Assembly: GCA_022772675.1 (NCBI GenBank)
Contig: JALEZW010000013.1
Span: forward strand, 1-64,000
DNA from: Agathobacter sp.
GTDB taxonomy: Bacteria; Bacillota; Clostridia; Lachnospirales; Lachnospiraceae
DNA: 64,000 nucleotides
Direction of reading: 5' to 3'
The first letter of the stretch is position 1, and each line of letters begins with the position of its first letter. The notes under the pieces were generated by a model. The model had not been told where the DNA came from and did not search any database. It saw only the letters and a program-made list of their open reading frames with translations. Position numbers and translations under genes: made by a program. Shown here one piece after another: positions 6,693-15,478 of this stretch.

Positions 6693-9032
6693 TCAGAATA
6701 ATCCGCCAATTCCATAAACCAGAAAGGCCATGAGCCATGCAATCAGGCACTGCCAGATTACCACAAAAGCGGCCCATCTGGTTCCCAGTTCCCGCTTGAT
6801 GGATGCAATTGCAGCCACACATGGTGAATATAACAGACAGAAGGTAAGAAGGCTTGCTGCCGCACGGGGTGATAAAAGCCCCACTACCGCGTTCTGTCCG
6901 CCAAAAAGAATCGTAAGTGTGGAAACCACACTCTCCTTTGCCATAATCCCGGTAATCAGTGCAGAGGAAACCCTCCAGTCCCCAAATCCAACCGGTGCAA
7001 ATACCGGGGAAATCAATCCTGCCAGAGCTGCAAGCATGCTGTTTCTGGAATCCGTTACCACATTCATGTGGATATCAAAGGTCTGCAGGAACCAGATTAC
7101 AATCGTTGCGATAAAAATCACGGTAAATGCCTTCTGTAAGAAATCCTTTGCTTTCTCCCATAACAGCTGTGCCACATTTTTCACTCCCGGCATGCGGTAA
7201 TTGGGAAGTTCCATTACAAAAGGAACCGCCTCCCCTTTAAACATGGTTTTCCGGAGTAAAAATGCCATGAGAATTCCAACTGCAATTCCACCGAAATACA
7301 ATGCTATCATAACAAGTGCAGAATGCTTTGGGAAAAATACCGCTGCAAAAAATGCATATATAGGCAGTTTTGCAGAGCAGCTCATATAGGGTGTCAGTAA
7401 AATTGTCAGCTTCCGGTCACGCTCCGACGGCAGGGTCCGGCTGGCCATTACGCCCGGAACCGTACAGCCGAAGCCAATCAGCATTGGCACAATGCTCCGC
7501 CCTGACAAACCGATTTTGCGAAGCAGCTTGTCCATAACAAAGGCCACCCGCGCCATATACCCGCTGTCCTCCAGCAGTGACAAAAACAAAAACAAAGTCA
7601 CAATGATTGGTAAAAAGCCAAGGACAGAACCCACTCCCTGGAAAATTCCATCAATCACAAGGGAATGCAGCACCGGGTTGACATGTGCCCCTGTAAGGGC
7701 GGTATCCACCAGTTTGGTCAATGCCTCTATCCCTATATTAAGGAGATCCGAAAGTGCTGCCCCAATCACACTGAAGGTCAGCCAGAACACCAGCCCCATA
7801 ATTCCGATAAAGCATGGAATGGCTGTATATTTTCCCGTGAGTATCCGGTCCATTTTTTCACTGCGGATACGCTCTTTGCTCTCCCCGGGCTTAACTACAG
7901 TCTCCTGACACACTTTATTTATGAAGGAAAAACGCATATCTGCAATGGCAGCAGCACGGTCAAGACCACGCTCCTTTTCCATCTGACAGATAATGTGTTC
8001 CAGTGCCTCCTTTTCATTCTGGTCAAGCCCCAGCTGGTCCTCAATCAGGTGATCTCCCTCTGCCAGTTTGCTGGCAGCAAACCTAACCGGAATATCTGCC
8101 TGCTTTGCATGATCCTCTATCAGGTGCATAATTCCGTGCAGGCAGCGGTGCACCGCACCACCATTATCATCTGCACTGCAGAAATCCAGCCTCTCAGGCT
8201 TTTCCTGATACTTTGCAATATGCAGTGCATGGGCAATCAGCTCGTCAATTCCCTCATTCTGTGCTGCGGAGATTGGAACCACCGGAATCCCTAACATCTC
8301 TTCCATCCGGTTCACCATAATAGAGCCGCCGTTTTCCCTCACCTCATCCATCATATTAAGAGCCAGCACAATGGGAATATCCAGCTCCATGAGCTGCATG
8401 GTCAGGTAGAGATTCCTCTCTATATTGGTGGCATCCACAATATTGATAATCCCCTTCGGATGCTCCTTAAGTACAAAATTTCTGGTGACGATTTCTTCAC
8501 TGGTGTAAGGCGACATGGAATAGATACCCGGAAGATCTGTAACCAGCGTATGACTCTTTCCACGTATTTCCCCATCCTTACGATCCACGGTTACTCCCGG
8601 AAAATTTCCTACATGCTGGTTGGATCCTGTCAGCTGATTAAATAAAGTTGTCTTACCGCAGTTCTGATTTCCGGCAAGGGCAAAAGAAAGAACCGTTCCC
8701 TCCGGCAGTGGTTTTTCTGTTTTTTTCTCATGATATTTGCCACCCTCTCCCAGTCCCGGATGGGGAATTACCTTATTCCGTTCCTTTGCCTGCACCGGTC
8801 TTTCGTCTGTCACATTTTCGATTTCAATCTTTTCTGCATCTGAAAGACGTAATGATAGTTCATAGCTTCTGATCCGAAGTTCCACCGGATCCCCCATCGG
8901 TGCATACTTTACCATGGTAATTTCCGCTTTGGGAATAATACCCATATCCAGAAAATGCTGACGCAGCTCCCCTTCCCCACCAACACTTTTTACTGTTGCT
9001 GTCTTACCGATCGGTAAATCTTTTAACGTCAT
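6693..9032 (-). CDS. feoB: fused FeoA-FeoB ferrous iron transporter
   Basis: A 779-residue protein in which a FeoA SH3-like domain (residues about 1-75, TLKDLPIGKTATVKSVGG through LRLSDAEKIEIE) is joined by a 40-residue linker to FeoB. The FeoB G domain shows GNQNCGKTTLFNQLTG (G1), a DLPGIYSMSPYT switch region and NMMDE (G4). The membrane part has Gate motifs and about ten helices, including SCSAKLPIYAFF and YSPCVAAIASI. It imports Fe2+ across the cytoplasmic membrane. The start is the ATG at 9032 after GGAAAGGGTGGAA; upstream track codons lack a site. Control by the convergent DtxR-type repressor through the site at 9088-9101 is inferred. Confidence 0.95.
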   Translation of the reverse strand: MTLKDLPIGKTATVKSVGGEGELRQHFLDMGIIPKAEITMVKYAPMGDPVELRIRSYELSLRLSDAEKIEIENVTDERPVQAKERNKVIPHPGLGEGGKYHEKKTEKPLPEGTVLSFALAGNQNCGKTTLFNQLTGSNQHVGNFPGVTVDRKDGEIRGKSHTLVTDLPGIYSMSPYTSEEIVTRNFVLKEHPKGIINIVDATNIERNLYLTMQLMELDIPIVLALNMMDEVRENGGSIMVNRMEEMLGIPVVPISAAQNEGIDELIAHALHIAKYQEKPERLDFCSADDNGGAVHRCLHGIMHLIEDHAKQADIPVRFAASKLAEGDHLIEDQLGLDQNEKEALEHIICQMEKERGLDRAAAIADMRFSFINKVCQETVVKPGESKERIRSEKMDRILTGKYTAIPCFIGIMGLVFWLTFSVIGAALSDLLNIGIEALTKLVDTALTGAHVNPVLHSLVIDGIFQGVGSVLGFLPIIVTLFLFLSLLEDSGYMARVAFVMDKLLRKIGLSGRSIVPMLIGFGCTVPGVMASRTLPSERDRKLTILLTPYMSCSAKLPIYAFFAAVFFPKHSALVMIALYFGGIAVGILMAFLLRKTMFKGEAVPFVMELPNYRMPGVKNVAQLLWEKAKDFLQKAFTVIFIATIVIWFLQTFDIHMNVVTDSRNSMLAALAGLISPVFAPVGFGDWRVSSALITGIMAKESVVSTLTILFGGQNAVVGLLSPRAAASLLTFCLLYSPCVAAIASIKRELGTRWAAFVVIWQCLIAWLMAFLVYGIGGLF

Positions 9033-9087
9033 TTCCACCCTTTCCTTTCGTACCTTTCTTATTGATGTTTCATACATCAACCATATG

Positions 9088-9101
9088 TTAGTTTAGCCTA
9101 A
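9088..9101 (-). promoter_or_regulatory. DtxR/IdeR-like operator upstream of feoAB
   Basis: TTAGTTTAGCCTAA matches the core of the DtxR/IdeR box (TTAGGTTAGCCTAA) with one change. It lies 56 bp upstream of the feoAB start and next to the end of the ttcA-like gene. Iron-dependent repression is inferred. Confidence 0.65.
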
Positions 9102-9114
9102 TTCTTTTGTTTTG

Positions 9115-10266
9115 TCAATCTCCATATGTTTCCAGAAAGTTATGACGTACTCCATCCTGTTTGTACCCGATCACGGTATTTAAGTTCACATTTTCCACAC
9201 TTCTGAATATATTTTTGGCCACATAGGGATTGTCCTTTTCCAGTGTATGGATCAGTTTCTTCACCTCTGCCCTCTTTGAGCCCTTCTCTGTTCCCCCGCA
9301 AGATGCACAATTTTCCGTAAACCTGCATGCACACTGGATAAAATGCAGATCATTGTAGCGTGCCCAGTGGATAATATCCGCTTCCCGGATCAGATAAAGG
9401 GGCCGGATCAATTCCATTCCCGGAAAATTTGTGCTGTGAAGCTTCGGCATCATGGTCTGGATCTGTGCGCCGTAGAGCATCCCCATTACGATGGTCTCAA
9501 TCACATCATCAAAATGGTGTCCCAGCGCTATTTTATTACATCCCAGCTCCCTTGCCTTACTGTAAAGATAGCCTCTTCTCATCCGGGCACACAAATAACA
9601 CGGCGATTCTGTGATATCAGCTACGGTATCAAAAATCTCCGTGCGAAAAACGGTGATGGGAACGTTTAAGATTTTCGCATTATTTACAATTCTCTCATAA
9701 TTTTCTTCATTGTATCCCGGATTCATCACCAGAAAAACGGTCTCAAAATTCTTCTTTCCATGGCGCTCCAGTTCCTGAAACAGCTTCGCCATCAGCATGG
9801 AATCCTTTCCCCCTGAAATGCAGACAGCAATCTTATCCCCGTCCTGTATCATCTCATAGGTATTGATTGCTTTGGTAAAGGGTCTCCAGATGGTCTTCTT
9901 AAATTTCTTAATTATACTGCGTTCTGCATCTGCTGCCCGCTCTGCAAAGGTATCCTTTGCTTCCGGTTTCATGAAATCCGCCAGCTTTTTCTTAAGATAT
10001 GCGCGGTATCCCCCCTCCACGCTGTAAATCTCATAGCCTTTTTCCATGTATTCTTCTGCCAGCTCATCACTTTTTTCTCCGGTATAGCAGATTAAATAGA
10101 CCGGCCGATCCTTAGGAATATCCTTCAGATGCTCCTCAAATTCCTCCCAGAAAATATTGACGGCATCCGGATAGGTTTCCCTTTCATAATCCTCCCCCCG
10201 CCTTATATCAATTATAAGCTTCTGTCTTTTATCCTCTTCCAGTTCATCCACAGTCTTACGGTACAT
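9115..10266 (-). CDS. rhodanese-TtcA fusion, tRNA 2-thiocytidine-type ATP pyrophosphatase
   Basis: A 383-residue two-domain protein. Residues 1-100 form a rhodanese domain, with LIIDIRRGEDYERE and the persulfide cysteine loop CYTGEKSDEL. Residues about 130-380 form a PP-loop ATPase of the TtcA/TilS-like class: the SGGKDSMLM loop, a CYLCARMRRG motif and a late ENCASCGG motif supply cysteines for an iron-sulfur cluster. TtcA thiolates cytidine 32 of tRNA. The fused sulfurtransferase would provide the sulfur, which is inference. A start ATG and promoter TAGACA-17-TATAAT (10299-10327) precede it. Confidence 0.85.
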   Translation of the reverse strand: MYRKTVDELEEDKRQKLIIDIRRGEDYERETYPDAVNIFWEEFEEHLKDIPKDRPVYLICYTGEKSDELAEEYMEKGYEIYSVEGGYRAYLKKKLADFMKPEAKDTFAERAADAERSIIKKFKKTIWRPFTKAINTYEMIQDGDKIAVCISGGKDSMLMAKLFQELERHGKKNFETVFLVMNPGYNEENYERIVNNAKILNVPITVFRTEIFDTVADITESPCYLCARMRRGYLYSKARELGCNKIALGHHFDDVIETIVMGMLYGAQIQTMMPKLHSTNFPGMELIRPLYLIREADIIHWARYNDLHFIQCACRFTENCASCGGTEKGSKRAEVKKLIHTLEKDNPYVAKNIFRSVENVNLNTVIGYKQDGVRHNFLETYGD

Positions 10267-10298
10267 GATTTACACACCTTTCTTTCTTTGCTGCTGTG

Positions 10299-10327
10299 AT
10301 TATACCATTGACTGCAGATACTGTCTA
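10299..10327 (-). promoter_or_regulatory. promoter of rhodanese-ttcA gene
   Basis: TAGACA, a 17-bp spacer, then TATAAT on the minus strand. The -35 region overlaps the last codons of the LuxR-type gene. Confidence 0.6.
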
Positions 10328-11077
10328 CTCTTCGTGCTCCCGCACCATCTTGAACAGCTGTACCCGGTTCCGTATTCCCAGTTTCCTGTATATATTTAAA
10401 ATGTGTTTTTTCAGAGTGTTGGTACTAATGGTCAGTTCATCGCAGATCACGGCATTTTCCTTGCCCTGCATCAGGCACCGCAGAATCGTATCTTCCCTGC
10501 GGGTCAGATTGTATTTCTCCACCGTCTCTGTGACCGTCAGTTTTTCCTTTTCCTCGCCGCCGTTCTTTTTGTACTTTTCCAGCCGGTATGCCAGATGATC
10601 CTTTAACATATCTAAAATAAAAATATCGTCATACTCAAAATTCTGCTTTCCAATGGTCCGGTAAAAGGTGATAGTCCCAAGAAAATGATGATCCTTTGCG
10701 ATTACCATCTGAAGGGAATAATGCCAGTTGTTGGGTTTATATACTTTCTTATAATACTCAGTCTGTTCTCTTACCTCATCACTCATGATATCTGTTTCCC
10801 GGTAAATCAACGCCTTGCCGCTGAGCATGATTCCCCTGCTGTAATCCAGTTCCTCATACTCCTGTGCCAGATTTCCCTCACAGTTATAGGTTACCGGCCG
10901 GTCCAGCTTCTTGTCATCCTCCATGGATGCCAGATAGAAATCCGCACTGTCATAATCAATCAGAAGTTTTAGCTGTTCCAACAGTTCTTTACGCATTTCA
11001 TCAAAATTTTCCATGGTATAAATCTTATAAATAATGGTATTTAAGATAATCCAGTCATTCGTCTCACGCATTTTCAT
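10325..11077 (-). CDS. LuxR-type regulator with N-terminal sensor domain
   Basis: A 250-residue protein. The first 180 residues look like a GAF-type sensory domain (ELLEQLKLLIDYDSADFYLA, then YSLQMVIAKDHHFLGTITFY). The last 65 residues are a LuxR/FixJ helix-turn-helix: LTRREDTILRCLMQGKENA, ICDELTISTNTLKKHILNIY, RKLGIRNRVQLF. The ligand is unknown, and no kinase partner is adjacent. ATG 11077 follows AGGAGAATACAAGG. The gene lies upstream of the ttcA-like gene but each has its own promoter, so a functional link is not implied. Confidence 0.8.
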   Translation of the reverse strand: MKMRETNDWIILNTIIYKIYTMENFDEMRKELLEQLKLLIDYDSADFYLASMEDDKKLDRPVTYNCEGNLAQEYEELDYSRGIMLSGKALIYRETDIMSDEVREQTEYYKKVYKPNNWHYSLQMVIAKDHHFLGTITFYRTIGKQNFEYDDIFILDMLKDHLAYRLEKYKKNGGEEKEKLTVTETVEKYNLTRREDTILRCLMQGKENAVICDELTISTNTLKKHILNIYRKLGIRNRVQLFKMVREHEE

Positions 11078-11133
11078 CCTTGTATTCTCCTGTAAGTTTC
11101 TGCCTCTTATTTACGCTGCCCTATTTTTTTCAT

Positions 11134-11173
11134 AAAAAAAGACGTACTTCATTTCCTGAAGTACGCCGTCTTT
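11134..11173 (-). terminator. terminator after tRNA-Gly(CCC)
   Basis: AAAGACGGCGTACTTCA-GGAAA-TGAAGTACGTCTTTTTTT on the minus strand has a long stem and a strong U-tract. It ends the tRNA transcript before the LuxR-type gene. Confidence 0.85.
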
Positions 11174-11200
11174 GGCATAGAAACCGGCTTTTTTCTATAA

Positions 11201-11271
11201 AGCAGATGACGGGAGTCGAACCCGCCTCCCCAGCTTGGGAAGCTGGTGTTCTACCGATGAACTACATCTGC
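11201..11271 (-). tRNA. tRNA-Gly (anticodon CCC)
   Basis: 71 nt. The acceptor stem GCAGATG/CATCTGC, D arm GTTC-ATCGGTA-GAAC, anticodon arm CCAGC-TTCCCAA-GCTGG (anticodon CCC) and T arm GCGGG-TTCGACT-CCCGT all form. CCA is not encoded. It is transcribed from GTGACA-17-TATAAT (11288-11316) and stopped by a strong hairpin. Confidence 0.95.
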
Positions 11272-11287
11272 ACTTATCAACTCTCTT

Positions 11288-11316
11288 ATTATAGCACTTG
11301 AATGCTTAATTGTCAC
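11288..11316 (-). promoter_or_regulatory. promoter of tRNA-Gly(CCC)
   Basis: GTGACA, a 17-bp spacer, then TATAAT on the minus strand. The MITE at 11336 begins 19 bp upstream of the -35 box. Confidence 0.75.
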
Positions 11317-11335
11317 TAAAAAATTTTAATTTTAT

Positions 11336-11531
11336 GTAACTATTCAGAACCCCTTAGAATTAGATAATCAGAATCGTCATGCTTGCATGTAAGAGGCTGA
11401 TTATCTAATTCGTAAGGTGGCTCGGATAGAGTCACTGCCCCATATATGAGCAAAATTAGCTGCAAAGCAGCGAGAAAGCACGTGAAACGTGCGGTTTTGC
11501 GAATGTATGGGGAGGGGGTCTGAATAGTTAC
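11336..11531. mobile_element. 196-bp MITE with IS66-like ends
   Basis: The terminal inverted repeats are GTAACTATTCAGAACCCC at the left and GTAACTATTCAGACCCCC at the right (read from the right end). The element is flanked on both sides by the 8-bp direct repeat AATTTTAT (11328-11335 and 11532-11539). Ends beginning GTAA with 8-bp duplications are the signature of the IS66 family. No transposase is encoded, so it is a non-autonomous derivative. Inside are nested stems: GAATTAGATAATCAG/CTGATTATCTAATTC, GCTGC/GCAGC, GCACGT/ACGTGC and CCCCATA/TATGGGG. Confidence 0.88.
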
Positions 11532-11565
11532 AATTTTATTTCACTTCACTGGCGGCTTACGGTTG

Positions 11566-12831
11566 TCAGGGCATAACCACCTGGTTCAGAATTCCAGTCA
11601 GATGTGCAATTACCACACCATAATTTGTCATGGGAATCTTCTGGGCTTTTGCCCGGTCAATCCTGGACAAAACATACTTTCGGTTAAACATACAGGCACC
11701 GCACTGGATAACCAGATCATATTTTGACAAATCTTCCGGAAAATCCGTCCCGCTCACATTCTCTATGGAGATTTTCTCTCCGAACCGTTTCCTGAGCATC
11801 CGGGGAATCTTAACCCTTCCGATATCCTCAGCCAGAGGTGCATGGGTGCAGCACTCCGCAATCAGAACATGGGACTGTTCCGTCAGGGAATCAATCTTTT
11901 TTGCCCCCTCCACGTAATAAGGCAGATCCCCCTTATAAGCAGCAAACAACACGGAAAAAGAAGTCAGCATGCTCTCCCCGGGCTTATGCTCATAGACATA
12001 ATCAAAGACCTGGGAGTCCGTAATAATAAGCTTCGGAGGCTTTGCAAGGGTTTTCAGTGCGGGAATCAGCTTGTCCGTTGTCACACTCATGATCAGACAT
12101 TTCTTATCCAGAAGTTCTCTTAATGTCTGCACCTGCGGTAAAATCAGTCTTCCTTTCGGTGCCTGGATATCCTGGGGCATCACCAGCATGACCAGATCAT
12201 TTTCCCCCACCAGATTTCCGGTAATGAGACGCTCACCAAAATTTTCCGGCATTTTCCGTGCCATTGCTTCCCGGACAGAATCCATTCCCTCGCCGGTTCT
12301 AGCACTTACGATCAGTGCCTCCTCACCGGTTTTACTCTTTAAGAATTCAAAAAGAGGTTTTGTTGGGGAAATATCTGCTTTGTTGATCACAAGAAGAACC
12401 GGGGTATTTTTCTCCCGGAAAAAATGATACCATTTGATTTCCTCTCTAAAAATCACTTCCCGGTCTGCCGGTATCATTTCTTTTGCAGTTCCAGCCTTCG
12501 CCCCCTCGCCTTCTGCTGTCCCATCCTCAGCAAATACAATCACTGCAAGGTCTGTTTTATCCGCAGCCAGCCTGGTACGTTCCACCCGCTGTTCCCCGAG
12601 AATGCTCTCGTCATCAAACCCCGCAGTATCGATAATCGTGCATGGGCCAAGGGGATGAATTTCCATGGCCTTATAAACCGGATCCGTGGTGGTTCCTGCC
12701 ACCTCCGCCACGATGGACACCTCCTGTCCGGTAAAAGCATTGATAAATGATGATTTTCCACTGTTGGTTTTTCCAAATACACCGATATGCAGCCGGTTTG
12801 CTGATGGTGTTTCATTTAAGGATCCACTCAT
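11566..12831 (-). CDS. hydF: [FeFe]-hydrogenase H-cluster maturation GTPase HydF
   Basis: A 421-residue scaffold protein that receives the diiron subcluster made by HydE and HydG and delivers it to apo-hydrogenase HydA. The N-terminal GTPase shows GVFGKTNSGKSS (P-loop), VAGTTTDPV (G2), DTAGFDD (G3) and NKAD (G4). The C-terminal third has the iron-sulfur ligands CTHAPLAEDIGR and CGACMFNRK. The residue before CGAC is glutamine, where the usual motif is often written HCxxC. It is last in the TM1266-hydE-hydG-hydF series, separated from hydG by a 70-bp hairpin repeat. HydA itself is not in the window. Confidence 0.95.
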   Translation of the reverse strand: MSGSLNETPSANRLHIGVFGKTNSGKSSFINAFTGQEVSIVAEVAGTTTDPVYKAMEIHPLGPCTIIDTAGFDDESILGEQRVERTRLAADKTDLAVIVFAEDGTAEGEGAKAGTAKEMIPADREVIFREEIKWYHFFREKNTPVLLVINKADISPTKPLFEFLKSKTGEEALIVSARTGEGMDSVREAMARKMPENFGERLITGNLVGENDLVMLVMPQDIQAPKGRLILPQVQTLRELLDKKCLIMSVTTDKLIPALKTLAKPPKLIITDSQVFDYVYEHKPGESMLTSFSVLFAAYKGDLPYYVEGAKKIDSLTEQSHVLIAECCTHAPLAEDIGRVKIPRMLRKRFGEKISIENVSGTDFPEDLSKYDLVIQCGACMFNRKYVLSRIDRAKAQKIPMTNYGVVIAHLTGILNQVVMP

Positions 12832-12860
12832 CCTGCTTTCCTCCCTTCTCTTTTCATTTT

Positions 12861-12930
12861 ATGATACAAGGGTCAAAAGGTCAGAGCTCGTTCCTGCTTG
12901 CAGGATAAAAGTTCTGACTTGTTGACCCGC
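12861..12930. repeat. 70-bp hairpin repeat, copy 1
   Basis: This sequence reads ATGATACAAGGGTCAAAAGG through TTGTTGACCCGC. It matches the reverse complement of 15980-16049 at 67 of 70 positions. It folds on itself (GGGTCAA..GGTCAGA with TCTGAC..TTGACCC), with an inner TCCTGC-TT-GCAGGA palindrome. It sits between hydG and hydF. Confidence 0.88.
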
Positions 12931-12971
12931 AGCATTCTTAATAGAAAGCCTTTCTCTTACCGTACGCGGAT

Positions 12972-14399
12972 TTAGAATCGGAAATCTCTCTTTCCCTCTG
13001 AAATATCATGGATATGTTCATAGGTTGTCTGCTTAACCTTTGGATTTGGAATGGTTTCAATTTCCCGCTCAATAAGCTCCATTCCAATTTTTCTGGTCTC
13101 AGGGCTGGCATAATCTTCCAAATATTCCTTTAAGGTCATAAGTGCATTGGGATGACAGCAGTTTAAGATCTGCATATTCTTGCATAGTGCCATAAAACGG
13201 TCACCGGTTCTGCCCTCTCTGTAGCAGGCAGTACAAAATGAGGGAATATACCCCAGCTTCATCAGCCAGTTTACCACTTCATCCAGGGTTCTCTGGTCGC
13301 TGACATCAAACTGCTCGGAAGTCTCACTGGCATTTTTCTCTGCCTCCGGATTCGCATAGCCGCCTACACTGGTCTTTGAGGCCCCACTGATCTGGGAGAC
13401 TCCAAGGGGAAGCACCTTTTCACGGACAGCCTGGCTCTCACGGGTTGAAATGATCATACCGGTATATGGCACTGAAATACGGATCAGTGCACAGATTTTT
13501 GCAAAAATGTCATCACTGATTCCATTATCGAATACGGATGGGTCAATATCATCTGCACGCTTGATTCTTGGCACACTGATGGTATGGGGCCCCACTCCAT
13601 GAACGGCCTCCAAATGCTCCGCATGCATAAGAATGCCTGCAAATTCATAGCGGTAGAGTTCCAGTCCAAAGAGTACGCCAAGTCCTACATCGTCAATACC
13701 ACCCTCCATTGCCCGGTCCATTGCCTCCGTATGGTAAGCATAATCATGCTTTGGTCCGGTGGGATGCAGCCTTTCATAGCTTTCTTTATTGTAGGTTTCC
13801 TGGAAAAGGACGTAGGTTCCGATCCCGGCATCTTTAAGCTTTCTGTAGTTTTCCACAGTGGTGGCTGCAATATTGACGTTGACCCGGCGGATTGCCCCGT
13901 TTTTATGTTTAATACTGTAAATCGTGTTGATGCACTCTAAAATGTACTCGATAGGATTGTTCACCGGATCTTCTCCCGCCTCAATTGCCAGACGTTTGTG
14001 TCCCATATCCTGCAGTGCCGTAACCTCTTTTACAATTTCCTCCTGGGTCAGCTTTTTCCTTGCAATATGCTTGTTTTTCATATGGTACGGACAGTACACA
14101 CAGCCGTTTACGCAATAATTGGACAAATACAGCGGCGCAAAAAGCACGATACGGTTTCCGTAGAAATCCTTTTTTATCTGCTGTGCCAGTTCAAAAACCT
14201 CCTGAATCCTGTCCTCATTCTCACAGGCTAACAGAACCGATGCCTCCCGGTGATTTAAGCCTTTTCGCTCTTTTGCCTTCTCAATAATGGCATCCACCAG
14301 TTCCATATTATCCTTGTTGGCATCCGCATATGCCAGTGTATCTTTAATTTCCTCGTCGGAGATAAACTCCTCCGCCTTCATTGATTTCACATCGTACAT
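12972..14399 (-). CDS. hydG: radical SAM tyrosine lyase HydG
   Basis: A 475-residue radical SAM enzyme that splits tyrosine to p-cresol and dehydroglycine and supplies CO and CN ligands to the H-cluster. The radical SAM cluster motif is CVNGCVYC (CX3CX2C) near residue 95. The C-terminal second cluster motif is CTACYREGRTGDR followed by the third cysteine in the NCCHPNAL region. Length is normal for HydG and distinguishes it from ThiH. An ATG with a GGAGGAAAAATCA-type site is used. It lies 38 bp after hydE in the same operon. Confidence 0.95.
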   Translation of the reverse strand: MYDVKSMKAEEFISDEEIKDTLAYADANKDNMELVDAIIEKAKERKGLNHREASVLLACENEDRIQEVFELAQQIKKDFYGNRIVLFAPLYLSNYCVNGCVYCPYHMKNKHIARKKLTQEEIVKEVTALQDMGHKRLAIEAGEDPVNNPIEYILECINTIYSIKHKNGAIRRVNVNIAATTVENYRKLKDAGIGTYVLFQETYNKESYERLHPTGPKHDYAYHTEAMDRAMEGGIDDVGLGVLFGLELYRYEFAGILMHAEHLEAVHGVGPHTISVPRIKRADDIDPSVFDNGISDDIFAKICALIRISVPYTGMIISTRESQAVREKVLPLGVSQISGASKTSVGGYANPEAEKNASETSEQFDVSDQRTLDEVVNWLMKLGYIPSFCTACYREGRTGDRFMALCKNMQILNCCHPNALMTLKEYLEDYASPETRKIGMELIEREIETIPNPKVKQTTYEHIHDISEGKRDFRF

Positions 14400-14437
14400 T
14401 GATTTTTCCTCCTTATCATCGTTTCATACACCCAAAA

Positions 14438-15478
14438 TCATGAAACATAGTCTCCCCTGCTTACCACCACTTCATATCCGATACTTTCCATCCGCCTCTG
14501 CATGCAGTACCGGCACTCTGCCGCCTCATCTCCGGTGCAGATTTTATTGTCATACAACAGATACTTATCTCTGACTGCCACCGGTGACAGATTGGGCATT
14601 ACCACGTTGGCACCGGCTTTAATGCCTTTTTCCCGTCCCAGGGGATGGATGGTTCCAAGGGCTGTGGTAGCCGGAAGCAGTACATGGGGATGTATCAGCC
14701 GGATGATGGAAAGAAGCCTCAGAGTATCTTCCATGGTTCCCGCTTTCTCATGCCCCAATGGTGTATCCTTCTGGGGAATAAAGGGACCGATTCCCACCAT
14801 CTGGGGCTTAAGCTCCTTAATAAACTGTAAATCTTCATATAAAGTATCCACTGTCTGCCCCGGGGAACCCACCATAAATCCACAGCCGGTCTGATAACCG
14901 ATTTCCTTCAAATCCCACAGACACTGTTTGCGGTTTACAAGGGACATTTCCGGCGGATGCAGGGCATGGTAGTGATCTTCATCCGCCGTTTCATGCCGGA
15001 GCAGATACCGGTCTGCCCCCGCATCAAAATAAGCCTGATAACTTTCCTTTGATTTTTCTCCGATTGAAAGGGTGATGGCACAATCCGGATAAGCCTGCCG
15101 GATTTTTTTAATGATTCCACAGAGCACTTCATCCGTATAAAAAGGGTCCTCTCCCCCCTGCAGCACAAAGGTCCTAAATCCCAGCTCATAGCCGTTTTTG
15201 CAGCAGGAAAGAATTTCCTCCTCCGTGAGACGATACCGGTCCGCCCTTCTGTTACTCCGGCGGATTCCGCAGTATCTGCAGTCATTTTTGCAGTAATTGG
15301 TAAACTCGATGAGTCCACGGATAAAAACCTGCTTTCCATAAATCTGATCCGCCCTCTCCCTTGCCCTTGCATGAAGATAATCCATCGTTTCCCTGTCCTC
15401 TGTGGTAAGCAGAAGTTTCAGACTGTCTTTATCGATATTCTGTTCTTTTTCTATTCTGTCAACGAGTTCCCTTAACAT
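14438..15478 (-). CDS. hydE: radical SAM H-cluster maturase HydE
   Basis: A 346-residue radical SAM protein of the biotin synthase-like family, required for building the dithiomethylamine-bridged diiron unit. The CX3CX2C motif is CKNDCRYC around residue 65, then the GGEDPFYTDE SAM-binding segment. The late EAAECRYCMQRR cysteines correspond to the auxiliary cluster region. The track start is a GTG at 15499; I prefer ATG 15478. Either way the 5' end overlaps the TM1266-like gene by 20-41 bp, implying translational coupling. Confidence 0.92.
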   Translation of the reverse strand: MLRELVDRIEKEQNIDKDSLKLLLTTEDRETMDYLHARARERADQIYGKQVFIRGLIEFTNYCKNDCRYCGIRRSNRRADRYRLTEEEILSCCKNGYELGFRTFVLQGGEDPFYTDEVLCGIIKKIRQAYPDCAITLSIGEKSKESYQAYFDAGADRYLLRHETADEDHYHALHPPEMSLVNRKQCLWDLKEIGYQTGCGFMVGSPGQTVDTLYEDLQFIKELKPQMVGIGPFIPQKDTPLGHEKAGTMEDTLRLLSIIRLIHPHVLLPATTALGTIHPLGREKGIKAGANVVMPNLSPVAVRDKYLLYDNKICTGDEAAECRYCMQRRMESIGYEVVVSRGDYVS

